Source of the DNA: Tenuifilum sp040752515
GTDB taxonomy: Bacteria; Bacteroidota; Bacteroidia; Bacteroidales; Tenuifilaceae
Reading direction: 5' to 3'
NCBI GenBank assembly: GCA_040752515.1
Contig: JBFMGQ010000002.1
Location: 156,252 to 220,251, forward strand
Length of the DNA stretch: 64,000 nt
In this document: piece after piece, positions 45,043 through 54,000 of the stretch
Numbering within the stretch: position 1 is the first letter of the stretch
How the letters are laid out: each line of letters starts with the position of its first letter
Notes under the pieces: generated by a model
What the model saw: only the letters and a program-made list of their open reading frames with translations
Database searches by the model: none
What the model was told of the DNA's origin: nothing
Position numbers and translations under genes: made by a program

Positions 45043-46146
45043 TTAGGTTGATTTTAAGAGAGTCCTACTTTTGGCAGGGTAATTCTTAATTTTTAAAACG
45101 GTTGAGTAAGCCTCAACAATGCTTTGAGTTGTTTTGCTTATGCTAAAGTCGTTTTCAATTTTTAATGCAAGTGCTGGCGCTTCAGCGCGGTATTCATCCC
45201 TTTTTTGGTAGTAAATTTTAAGTTCATTATATATAGTTTCAAGAGTAGGGGAAATGCCATCAATTTCTATGAAATTGGTAATAATGTATTTGTTGTAATT
45301 ACTTGGCGTTATAACTCGTCCCATTCGATTGCTTTTTAATGAAATTACATTGGCTCCTCGGATAAGTCCTTCAATAGCAACTCTTCCAACGCCAAATATT
45401 AGTTCAGGAAAACTATTCAGCAAATCGATATCTTTAACAAAACCTAAATATATAATAGCCTTATCATTGAATTTTAAATTTGTTTCATTAACCAGTGCCT
45501 TTAATTCTTCAACTTTTTCTCCATCACCTATTAGCATTAGCTTTATGGCAGGGTTTTCCCGTTTTATCTTTTCTGTAGCTTGAATCAAAAGTTTAATTAT
45601 CTCAAAATGCCTTTTATCGATTCGTGATATATATCCAATGACATTAGATTTAAAATTTGGCTTGATTTTCGGTTTAACTATTCCATTGGGAATGCATACT
45701 GATTTAGGTTTAATGGTGTTAAATCTATCCAAATTAGAAAGTGCCTGATATCTAACAAAAATAATCTTCGAGGTTAGTTTCCGGGCTATTGGTGACCGTA
45801 AATCGTGTTTTACTCGCCCGTGAACGGTAGCCACTACTGGAACTCTAGCTATAGAACCAGCTAAACATGCCGAGATTATCGGTAGCCGCTGGTGGGCATG
45901 TATGACATCAATCTTATGTCTAATGGTAAGGTAAGCTATGAGGATTGCTTGTGCCAGAATAAAATTGCTGGCAAACGAGGGTAATTGTATAAATACCACA
46001 CGGTTGTCAAGCAAACCTTTTTGCCGTCCATTACGCGATACCAAAATTACCTGATGGCTGTTTGCCACCAGCTCGTTGCATAGCTCCCTCACATGGTTCT
46101 CTGCGCCACCAAAGTCGAAGCGGTTTACTAGTTGAAGAATGCGCAT
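45043..46146 (-). CDS. GT4-family glycosyltransferase
   Basis: This 367-residue GT-B glycosyltransferase has the N-terminal signature MRILQLVNRFDFGGAENHVR. It continues with IDVIHAHQRLPIISACLAG and VVATVHGRVKHDLRSP. The C-terminal half carries VIGYISRIDKRHFEIIKLLI, LMLIGDGEKVEELKALV and the donor-site EGLIRGANVISL, in place of the usual E-x7-E. It probably adds sugar to a cell-surface polysaccharide or lipid. I chose the ATG at 46146. It lies inside the purine region, converging with lrp, and is functionally unrelated as far as can be seen, so it may be a later insertion. Confidence 0.85.
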   Translation of the reverse strand: MRILQLVNRFDFGGAENHVRELCNELVANSHQVILVSRNGRQKGLLDNRVVFIQLPSFASNFILAQAILIAYLTIRHKIDVIHAHQRLPIISACLAGSIARVPVVATVHGRVKHDLRSPIARKLTSKIIFVRYQALSNLDRFNTIKPKSVCIPNGIVKPKIKPNFKSNVIGYISRIDKRHFEIIKLLIQATEKIKRENPAIKLMLIGDGEKVEELKALVNETNLKFNDKAIIYLGFVKDIDLLNSFPELIFGVGRVAIEGLIRGANVISLKSNRMGRVITPSNYNKYIITNFIEIDGISPTLETIYNELKIYYQKRDEYRAEAPALALKIENDFSISKTTQSIVEAYSTVLKIKNYPAKSRTLLKST

Positions 46147-46210
46147 TTTGGGCAAGCGTATTAGGGAGTAAATATAGAAAGAATTGAGAATTTAGAAACT
46201 AAAGTGAATT

Positions 46211-46286
46211 TCCGCTTCGCAGGACAGGCTCATTAACTCCGCAGAGCGGAGCAGGCTCTTTTTCCTTTATCCTTTATCCTTTACCT
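46211..46286. repeat. Two GC hairpin units plus CCTTTAT repeats at the 3' end of ygfK
   Basis: Two further units of the hairpin family lie at 46211-46231 (TCCGCTTCGCAGGACAGGCTC) and 46237-46258 (CTCCGCAGAGCGGAG, then CAGGCTC). CCTTTAT-type heptamers follow up to the ygfK stop. The arrangement mirrors that after ssnA. Confidence 0.72.
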
Positions 46287-46291
46287 AAGCG

Positions 46292-49200
46292 CTACCCTCT
46301 AACCCCCATCACCTGTTTTGCTCCTTCAATTATAACACTCATCTCCGCTGCATGTTGGAATTGAATTTGCCTAACGCAAGGGGTAAGCGCTTTGGCTTCC
46401 TTCAATTTAAACGAATGCCTATCGAAACGGGCATAAACGTGGTCGGTCTCGTAAATGTATTCATCGGAGGTTTCCGATAGGGTTTTAATACCACCTTTTT
46501 GTTTGAATATTAGAACCAGCCTGTCCTTCAGGATGCTTAGCATGTAACCTTCGTCATCGTCCTTGAACGATTTGGTGGTTAGGTGCAGCTTGGGCTTATC
46601 CATGTAGGGTGCACCTTCGGTGGGGCAGAAGGTGGAGCAGTTGCCACACTCATTGCAGAAATTGGCAATGTTCAGTATTTGAATGTTTTGCTTAACCTCA
46701 AAGGTAAAGTCGGGTTGAACCTCAATGGTGCCGTCGGAACCTACCAGAACCTTTTCGAGTTGATACCTTACTGGTTTAATTGCATAGGCGTAATTGGCAG
46801 GGTTTGGGCAAACAGTTGTGCAGATACTGCATGCCTCATCGCAATGCAAACAGCGAGTGCTCTCCTCAGTAACGGTCGATTCATCGGGGGTTTTGGTTAC
46901 CAGTTCAAAGGTTCTGCTCAGCTCTTTCAATGGTTCATGGTGTTGATATCCATACCTTCGAGTGGAACGCATTAGCATCAGCTCACGGTAATCGTGTTTC
47001 TTTTCGGGAATAGTTGTAGCTATGCTTGTAGAACCACACTGGCTAATAATATGTTCAGCCGCTTTGCGGCCATCGCCAATGGCATTAATGGCTGTTGAAG
47101 CTCCGCGAAGCGCATCGCCACCAATGTAAACATTGCCCATCAGCGTTTTGTAGTTGCGGGTATCGGCTTTTAGCAGCTCGTTCGGAACAAAATCGATGTC
47201 AAGGGCTTGGCCAACGGCAGGGATTATCGCATCGCAATCGACCTCAAACTCTGAACCTTCAATTTTTACAGGCTTTGGTCGACCTTTGGCATCGTACCCT
47301 TCCAGTTTCATTAGGCTGCAAAGTAGCCCTTTAACCTTTCCTTTCTGAGTAATAATCCTTTCGGGGGCTGCAAGTTCTAAAATCTCAACTCCCTCGGCCA
47401 TTACGGCTTTAATTTCACCTTCGTCGGCAGGCATTTCGTTTATGGTTCGGCGGTAAACTATGGTTACCTTACCATCAATGCCTACCAACCGGTGTGCCGT
47501 TCGGGCTGCATCCATGGCGGTGTTACCGCCACCAATTATCACTATGCGCTTACCAATGTACTTTATGGTGCCGCTCTTAACTCCAATCAGGAAGGTTAAG
47601 GGGTCAATCACACCCTCGGCATCAATGCCTTCTATATCAATTTGAGCCGATTTTTGCGCTCCGGCCGAAATGTAAATGTAATCGTAGTTGCTTTTTAGTT
47701 CAGCAAACTCGTTTCGGTTTACCGGGTGATTATAATGGATGTTTACTCCTAACCGGGTAATCCTTTCAATATCGGTATCGATGGCTTTATCGGTAAGCCG
47801 GAAGCCGGGTATGGCATAGCGAACCATTCCGCCTGCCTTAGTCTTACTCTCAAAAACATCAACCTTAAAACCACTAATGGCAAGGTAAAATGCACACGAC
47901 AAGCCCGATGGGCCTGCACCAATAATGGCTACCTTTTTGCTGTTTGGTTGAGCAGGACTAAGCTTGATATCGGCATTCTCGGCAATAAAGCGCTTTACAT
48001 CGCGTATTTGTAAGGGGTTATCGTAGTTTATGCGGGTGCACTTGTTCTGGCATAGGTGGTCGCAAACCATTCCTGTGGTATTGGGGAATGGGTTAGTACG
48101 AAGTATAACCTCAAGGGCTTTTGAGTAGTTCCCGTTTGCGGCAAAGTGGAGGTATGTGGGTATTTCCTGATTGGTGGCGCAGGTATTAACACATGGCGCT
48201 GCAATGCAATCGAAGTAATCGAGCTTACGGTTGGTTTTGATTGATGGCTCCCGGAAATGGTTGTTCCTGTAACGCTTATCATCCAGAACCTCCTGCGAGT
48301 AAACATTCAGGTTTTCAAGGGCCTCGTTGCCACTTGGCCACGATATATTTTCGTTGCCAAAGGTATCTTTTAGATTATCGATATACTGCTTTAATCGGCT
48401 ATATCCACCGGGTTTGAGCAAATCAGAGGAAACCGTAACGGTTTTAAATCCGCAGCCCATGACCCTTGCAACGTTAAAGGCATCGACACCGGCCGAAAAC
48501 GACATGAGAAGCTTCCCTTTAAACTCATTCTGCAGCTTTTTGGCAAGATTTATCGAAATGGGATGCAGAGCCCGACCGCTCATATACATCATATCGACTT
48601 CGCTTGGGAAAACATGCTTGTTATTAATGCTTTCGAGCGTATTGGTAAGTTTCACACCAAAGGTAAGGTTTAGTCTTTGGGCATCGCTGCTAAGGGCGTT
48701 TATAAGCTTTATAGCATCGGGATATTTCAGGTCGTGCTCAAAGGCTATGTCGGGCACATTGGTTTTGAACATCAGCTTGCCATTCAAGATTTCCCTGAGC
48801 TCCGAGCTACCCAAAAGGGTAGGGTTGAGCTTAACCAGGGTGTGCAGCTTGCGTTCGGTAAGCAGGTAACGGGCAATATCCTCAATCTCGTTAGCCGGAC
48901 AGCCATGCATGGTTGAAAGTGTGATGTTGTCCGAAAGCTTTGCCGGAATATCGATGCTTGCTACTGAAGGGTATACTGCTTTCAGTTCCGTAACCATTCG
49001 GGTTAGCTCATCGGTGGCGTTGTTCATCTTATCCAAAAACCACTGAACGTTGGGCTTTTTAATACCCTCAAGGTTATAGCCAACGCTCATGTTAAAGACC
49101 ATGTTGGGTTTGCTGCCAAGCTGCAGCTTGTGGTTCAGGACATGAATGATAACCCATGCCTTGAGGTACTCCATGAAGCTTTCCTCAACTTTGAGCTCCT

Positions 49201-49534
49201 GCGACCACTCGCAGTTGTATCCCTCATCCTGCATGTCGATGCAGGGCTTGGCAATATCAAGTTCGTCGAGCGTTTGTATGGTTTTCAGCTCAATGTACCG
49301 GGCACCCATGAGCCAGGCAATCACAATGTTGTGCGCAAGTTGCGTATGCGGACCAGCCGCTACACCTAGGGGTGTATCGATTTGATGACCAAAAATGCTT
49401 GCCGGGAGCCTGCCTTGATTGGGATTGTAAAAGAGCTCCATTGGGTAACCAAAAACGGTTTTGCCTGTTTCAAGTTCATTTAGAATGATTTCAAGCAATT
49501 GGTTAGCCGGTATTGGGGAAAACTTATCGCTCAT
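46292..49534 (-). CDS. ygfK: YgfK-family iron-sulfur flavoprotein (putative selenate reductase subunit)
   Basis: This 1080-residue protein belongs to the YgfK family. Residues about 1-400 form a dihydroorotate/dihydropyrimidine dehydrogenase-like barrel (TPLGVAAGPHTQLAHNI, MHGCPANEIEDIARYL). An N-terminal DPYD-type iron-sulfur domain follows, with C443, C448, C452 and C491, C495, C499. Next are an FAD motif (VAIIGAGPSGLSCAFYL, about 535-551) and an NAD(P)H motif (RIVIIGGGNTAMDAARTA). Two 4Fe-4S clusters lie near the C-terminus (CLHCDEACSICTTVCPNP and CNECGNCSTFCPTEGAP). It probably passes electrons between NAD(P)H and the xanthine dehydrogenase. The selenate reductase label is historical. It is divergent from mocA. 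Confidence 0.94.
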   Translation of the reverse strand: MSDKFSPIPANQLLEIILNELETGKTVFGYPMELFYNPNQGRLPASIFGHQIDTPLGVAAGPHTQLAHNIVIAWLMGARYIELKTIQTLDELDIAKPCIDMQDEGYNCEWSQELKVEESFMEYLKAWVIIHVLNHKLQLGSKPNMVFNMSVGYNLEGIKKPNVQWFLDKMNNATDELTRMVTELKAVYPSVASIDIPAKLSDNITLSTMHGCPANEIEDIARYLLTERKLHTLVKLNPTLLGSSELREILNGKLMFKTNVPDIAFEHDLKYPDAIKLINALSSDAQRLNLTFGVKLTNTLESINNKHVFPSEVDMMYMSGRALHPISINLAKKLQNEFKGKLLMSFSAGVDAFNVARVMGCGFKTVTVSSDLLKPGGYSRLKQYIDNLKDTFGNENISWPSGNEALENLNVYSQEVLDDKRYRNNHFREPSIKTNRKLDYFDCIAAPCVNTCATNQEIPTYLHFAANGNYSKALEVILRTNPFPNTTGMVCDHLCQNKCTRINYDNPLQIRDVKRFIAENADIKLSPAQPNSKKVAIIGAGPSGLSCAFYLAISGFKVDVFESKTKAGGMVRYAIPGFRLTDKAIDTDIERITRLGVNIHYNHPVNRNEFAELKSNYDYIYISAGAQKSAQIDIEGIDAEGVIDPLTFLIGVKSGTIKYIGKRIVIIGGGNTAMDAARTAHRLVGIDGKVTIVYRRTINEMPADEGEIKAVMAEGVEILELAAPERIITQKGKVKGLLCSLMKLEGYDAKGRPKPVKIEGSEFEVDCDAIIPAVGQALDIDFVPNELLKADTRNYKTLMGNVYIGGDALRGASTAINAIGDGRKAAEHIISQCGSTSIATTIPEKKHDYRELMLMRSTRRYGYQHHEPLKELSRTFELVTKTPDESTVTEESTRCLHCDEACSICTTVCPNPANYAYAIKPVRYQLEKVLVGSDGTIEVQPDFTFEVKQNIQILNIANFCNECGNCSTFCPTEGAPYMDKPKLHLTTKSFKDDDEGYMLSILKDRLVLIFKQKGGIKTLSETSDEYIYETDHVYARFDRHSFKLKEAKALTPCVRQIQFQHAAEMSVIIEGAKQVMGVRG

Positions 49535-49553
49535 ATACCATGTATATTTACCA

Positions 49554-49561
49554 CAAAACTA
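49554..49561 (-). promoter_or_regulatory. -7 box of ygfK
   Basis: TAGTTTTG on the minus strand fits TAnnTTTG, 20 nt before the ygfK ATG. The implied leader is short. No clear -33 element was seen. Confidence 0.45.
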
Positions 49562-49581
49562 TAAAATATGCCGTAGCGTGT

Positions 49582-49589
49582 TAACTTTG
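49582..49589 (+). promoter_or_regulatory. -7 box of mocA
   Basis: TAACTTTG fits TAnnTTTG exactly, 48 nt before the mocA ATG, in the 102-nt divergent gap with ygfK. No clear -33 element was seen. Confidence 0.45.
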
Positions 49590-49636
49590 TATGCCTTTTT
49601 ATTGCTATTTGGGAAAGAATTTTAAAATATTGCCGA

Positions 49637-50227
49637 ATGGAGGAAAAATTTTCCGCAGTTATTCTGGCTGCCGGTTCATCGGGGCGGATGGGGCACCATA
49701 AGGCATTACTGCCTTTTGACCCACAGCGATGCTTTGCCCGCAAGCTCGCCGACGACTTCTTTGCCTTTGGCTGCAACAGGGTGGTAATGGTTACCAATAG
49801 CCATGTGATGGAAAAGGTAAGGGCTGGTAACTACCACCTTGACGATATCGATATAGTTCTAAATCCTAATCCGGGACTAGGCCGTTTCTACTCCCTTTAC
49901 CTGGCCTTACAGGTCATTGATGCTCAGCATGTATTCGTGACCAATGCCGACAATCCCTTTGCAAAGGTTGATATTCTAAAGCAAATATGGCAGCATTCAG
50001 CCCAGGCCGACTATGTTTGCCCGGCATACCAAGGTAAAGGCGGACATCCCATACTAATTTCCCCACGAATAGTGAGCGCAGTGAAGACCGAGACCAACCT
50101 TGAAGCGAATTTTAAAGATTATCTAAATCGATTTAGCAAGCTATACATTCAGGTTACCGATGAGCTTATTCTAGCTAATATCAATACACCGGAAGATTAC
50201 GAGAAGTTAGTATTCATCAATTTTTGA
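49637..50227 (+). CDS. mocA: MocA/YgfJ-type molybdopterin nucleotidyltransferase
   Basis: This 196-residue MobA-like NTP transferase has the signature LAAGSSGRMGHHKALLPF at residues about 10-27 and the metal-binding segment VTNADNPF near 97. GKGGHPILISP and INTPEDYEKL near the C-terminus are typical of MocA. The enzyme would add CMP to molybdenum cofactor. It is divergent from ygfK and in the same region as the xanthine dehydrogenase, which would use the cofactor. In E. coli the matching gene, ygfJ/mocA, also neighbours ygfK. It appears to be monocistronic. Confidence 0.9.
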   Translation: MEEKFSAVILAAGSSGRMGHHKALLPFDPQRCFARKLADDFFAFGCNRVVMVTNSHVMEKVRAGNYHLDDIDIVLNPNPGLGRFYSLYLALQVIDAQHVFVTNADNPFAKVDILKQIWQHSAQADYVCPAYQGKGGHPILISPRIVSAVKTETNLEANFKDYLNRFSKLYIQVTDELILANINTPEDYEKLVFINF

Positions 50228-50448
50228 GTTGTGAACTAAGCAGCAATAAATCAAGTCATTTTCAGTTAATTCGTATATCGTTAACCATCCATCTTTTATA
50301 AAAAGGTTTCCAGTTGTTTGATTTTTTCCTTAATTAAAAAAAGTAGTCTAATTCCATACTTTTTCATGGGTTTTCAATAATTTTAATTTCTTCTTAGTTC
50401 ATTTATTAAAGTTGATAAACTAACCGTTCTATTGTGTTTTTTAATCAA

Positions 50449-50883
50449 TCATTTGTTTTGAAGCCCATTTAATTTTATAAACCCCTCATATTCCTGCTGA
50501 AATGTTTTCTTGTGGTGTTGTAATTTCTGGTTTTTAATATATTCATATACCTTTTCAACAACCGATTCAGAAACTGAATATGCAGCATAACCTGTTTGCC
50601 ACGCAAATTTATCAACAATAAGATTATTTTGATTGATAAAGTGAGAGCTACTGCCTTTAATCTGTTTGATTACATCAGCTATAGATTTTTGCGGATTCAA
50701 CAAGAACAAACAATGAATATGGTCGGGCATGCCGTTGATGATTCTTACCGGGCAACCTTGTTCCCGTAATTGCTCAGAAATAAATTGATATACCTTTTGT
50801 TCAATGTTTTGATGAATAAATGGTGTTCTTTCTATGGTTGCCCAAATGGCGTGTATCCAAATTTTATTGAATGAATGTGGCAT
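50449..50883 (-). CDS. REP-associated tyrosine transposase (IS200/Y1 type)
   Basis: This 144-residue Y1 transposase-like protein has the HUH motif H55-I-H57 in GMPDHIHCLFLL and the candidate catalytic tyrosine Y115 in VYEYIKNQKLQHH. The start MPHSFNKIWIHAIWATIERT is typical of the small RAYT/transposase_17 group. Such proteins bind or process single-stranded REP hairpins, and two perfect hairpins lie immediately upstream at 50911-50974. It is complete and probably functional. It sits between the purine region and the restriction gene, so it may mark a boundary of mobile material. Confidence 0.9.
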   Translation of the reverse strand: MPHSFNKIWIHAIWATIERTPFIHQNIEQKVYQFISEQLREQGCPVRIINGMPDHIHCLFLLNPQKSIADVIKQIKGSSSHFINQNNLIVDKFAWQTGYAAYSVSESVVEKVYEYIKNQKLQHHKKTFQQEYEGFIKLNGLQNK

Positions 50884-50910
50884 AATTAATTTTTTTGATT
50901 TTAAATTTTA

Positions 50911-50974
50911 AACCGTTAAAACGGTTGGGTGTTATCCCATTTTCCATAGCCCACGGTTTAAACCGTGGGCTATG
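50911..50974. repeat. REP-like hairpin pair beside the RAYT gene
   Basis: AACCGTT/AACGGTT forms a 7-bp stem at 50911-50926. A 30-bp perfect palindrome spans 50945-50974; its left arm is CATAGCCCACGGTTT. The spacer between them is 18 nt. The arrangement fits the expected RAYT substrate. Confidence 0.8.
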
Positions 50975-51000
50975 ATAAAAACGATGTTATTTTAATGGAT

Positions 51001-54000
51001 TTATCCATTTCCCTCTACAATTTTTATTTCGTCTTCTGTTAATCCATAAAGCTGGTAAACCAATTGGTCTATTTGGTTTTCTAAATCGGTGGTATCGGCG
51101 GAAGGGTTTTGTTTTTTTATGTTCATAACCTGTTTAACTTTCTCCGAAATCTTATTTTCCATGTCTTCCGAAACCTTATCGGGCAATGGAAAAGGGTATA
51201 AATAATTTGTTTTAAATCTGCGGGCATCACCTTGCAACGTGTCCCCAGTAATTTTCAAAAACCACCACAGCAATTTTGAGTTAGCGATTGCTAACAAGTA
51301 TTCATAGCTTTCTTTGGTTGTTACTTTCTTGTACCAGCTATATATCGTTGTTGGATGATAAAATTTGCCTTTATCGAATATTACATTTGGATGGTTGGCA
51401 CAAATTTCCATTGATGAAAGTTTGGGTTGCTCAAACTTATTAAGGTTCTTTGGATATATGTAAGCATGCCAATGCTGCATTTTACCTGCCTTACCGCTTT
51501 CACGTGCTTTAAATATGTTTTCGTGATCCATAACATAACAATATGTTTTTGGGAAACGAGTTTTTAAATCTTCTATTGAAACTACTTCTGGATTACCATT
51601 TTTTATCTCATATGGTAAGAAAACGTATCTATTTGTTGTTAAATAGCTATATCGCTGAACATCTTTTCCCATTAAAAAAGGTTTGAACAAATCTCTTTCA
51701 AGTTGATACTCTTTGCCACTTATCGGAACTTTTAATTTAAAATTCTTCTCATCAATACATTCTAAAATGTATAAGTCATCTTTACTTGTTGCCAATCCTT
51801 GAAATATTCCTTCAAAAGTATCAGAAAAGAGTTTAGAATTTGAATAAATCTTTTCAAAAACATTAAAACCAATTTTATCATTAAACAAAATCCATTGATT
51901 GCTGCCATATAGCGTAGAGGCTTTTTCTATCATTTCGTAAGTGATAAAAGTGTATTTACTTTTGTCAAGCATCAGATTTTTAAAATCAGATTTAAAAGGA
52001 AATCGTTGAAAATAAAATCCATTGCTTGGCTTTTTACTGAATTGTGCTACACAAGTATAAGTGTCAGCATCTTCAAAAATCATATTAGCTCCAAAATGAG
52101 CAATTTTATCAATGTATTGTCCTTGTTTTAAGTAATTTCTAAAAACTTCAGAAGATGACGCATTAAAGAATTTATGCGGAAAAATGAAGGCATTATTGCT
52201 ATTTTTGCTTGAAATATTTACTGCAAGTTCAAAAAAGATATTTGCCAAATCATAAGCAGCTTTTGCATTTTGGTATTTGCTTTCATAATAAATTTTTTGT
52301 GCTGGTTGAGATGCCTGTATTTCTTGTACTCTCATATACGGTGGATTTCCAATCACCACATCAAAGCCTACAAAATCGCCGTCCTCGTTTAGCACTTCGG
52401 GAAATTCAAAACGCCATTCAAATGCGTTTTCAAATATTTTGTTTGTTTCAATATCATCTCTTTCTGCCTCTAGTTTTTTTAAGTTAGCGGTTGCTTTTTC
52501 TAAATCTTTAAACAATTGCTTATTTACTTTATTTCCCCAGTTTTTTTGAGTATTTATCTCAGTAGCAATATTTTCAATTTTACCTCTTGCTGCTGAAATT
52601 TTCTTTTTAAAGGGATTATCTATTTCACTTCTGAAATCCGATTTAATGTCAGCAATCAGCCGTTCCATTTCTCTTTTCTGCTCCTTGCTTTCAGCGTTTT
52701 GGTAAACAGCTACAGCTATTCGATAGCTATCAATGGTCCACTTACTTTTTTTCAAGGCTTGTTTCAGGTCGGCATCAATGGCAAAACGGCTCACTAAGGA
52801 GTTTCCGCATTTTATGTTGATGTCAATATTCGGAAGCGTTTCAAGTTCCGTGCTGTTTTTGTAGTAAGCGTTTTTCAAAAGCTCAATCCACAAACGCAAA
52901 CGGCAAATTTTAACCGAATTGGGGTTAATATCCACACCGAACAGGCAGTTTTCTATGATGGTTTGCTTTTCGTGGAAAAGCGTTTCTTGTACGCGTTGAC
53001 TTTCCTTGTTATTTGGGTTGTACTCAAACAATTCTCCATCTTCGTCGGTTACAATCAGTTCATCGTTTACCACTTCCACATGATATTCTTTCAGGCGTTT
53101 GCCTTCACGGTCTTGCAGAATTTTCAAGTCGTTTTTAACGGCAATCATTTCGTTGAGTGCCGAAACCAAAAAGTGTCCTGAACCAACGGCAGGGTCGCAA
53201 ATTTTGATGCTGTTTACAATTTTATTGGCTTCGTTTCGGTCTTCAATCTTGTCGTAAAGTTCTTCAAGCGTTGTGCAATTCCATTTTTTGGTTTCGTTGA
53301 ATTTCTGCAAAACAGCTTTGCGAATGGTTTCACGACACATAAACATTGTGATGAAACCCGGAGTGAAAAACGAGCCGTCTTTGTAGCCGTTGATTTTTTC
53401 GAAAATCAAACCGAGAACAGAAGCGTTAATAAGGGTTTTGTTTTCTTCCTGAATTGCTGAACTACCTTCTGCTCCAAAGTCGTAAGCATCTAAAAATTCA
53501 AGCAAGTATTTCAGCGTGGGCAGGCTGCCCGACAGTTTTTTGCCTGTTGTGTCTTTTAAAACGGTTTGCGAATAAATGGGAATGGTTTTGTCATTTCGCA
53601 GCTGACTAATAAAAAGCGTAGCATGTTCAATTTCTGTGGGCTCAAAAAGGGAACTGTTCAGGTACGGAACGTTTGCAAATTGTGTTTTTACATCTTCGTT
53701 CCGTTCGTTTTGCTTGCGAGCAAGCACTTGAAAAAACAAACTGTTTAAATCGTCATAATCCTTTATTTTATCATAAGTTAGAAACTTATACGATTTATCG
53801 CTTTTCCCGCCATTGCGGGACGAGTTATGGTAGGTGATGAGTTGGGCTTCCAACAACTTCAAAAACAAAATGCGGTTTATCCAAGTGATGGTAAGCTCAA
53901 GGGCAACATTAAATAGTCGTTCTTCTTTTGTATTGACATATTGATTTGGTTTTTCTAATCGGCTGAGTTTATCTAAGCTGTCTAACTGAATAATAGCATT

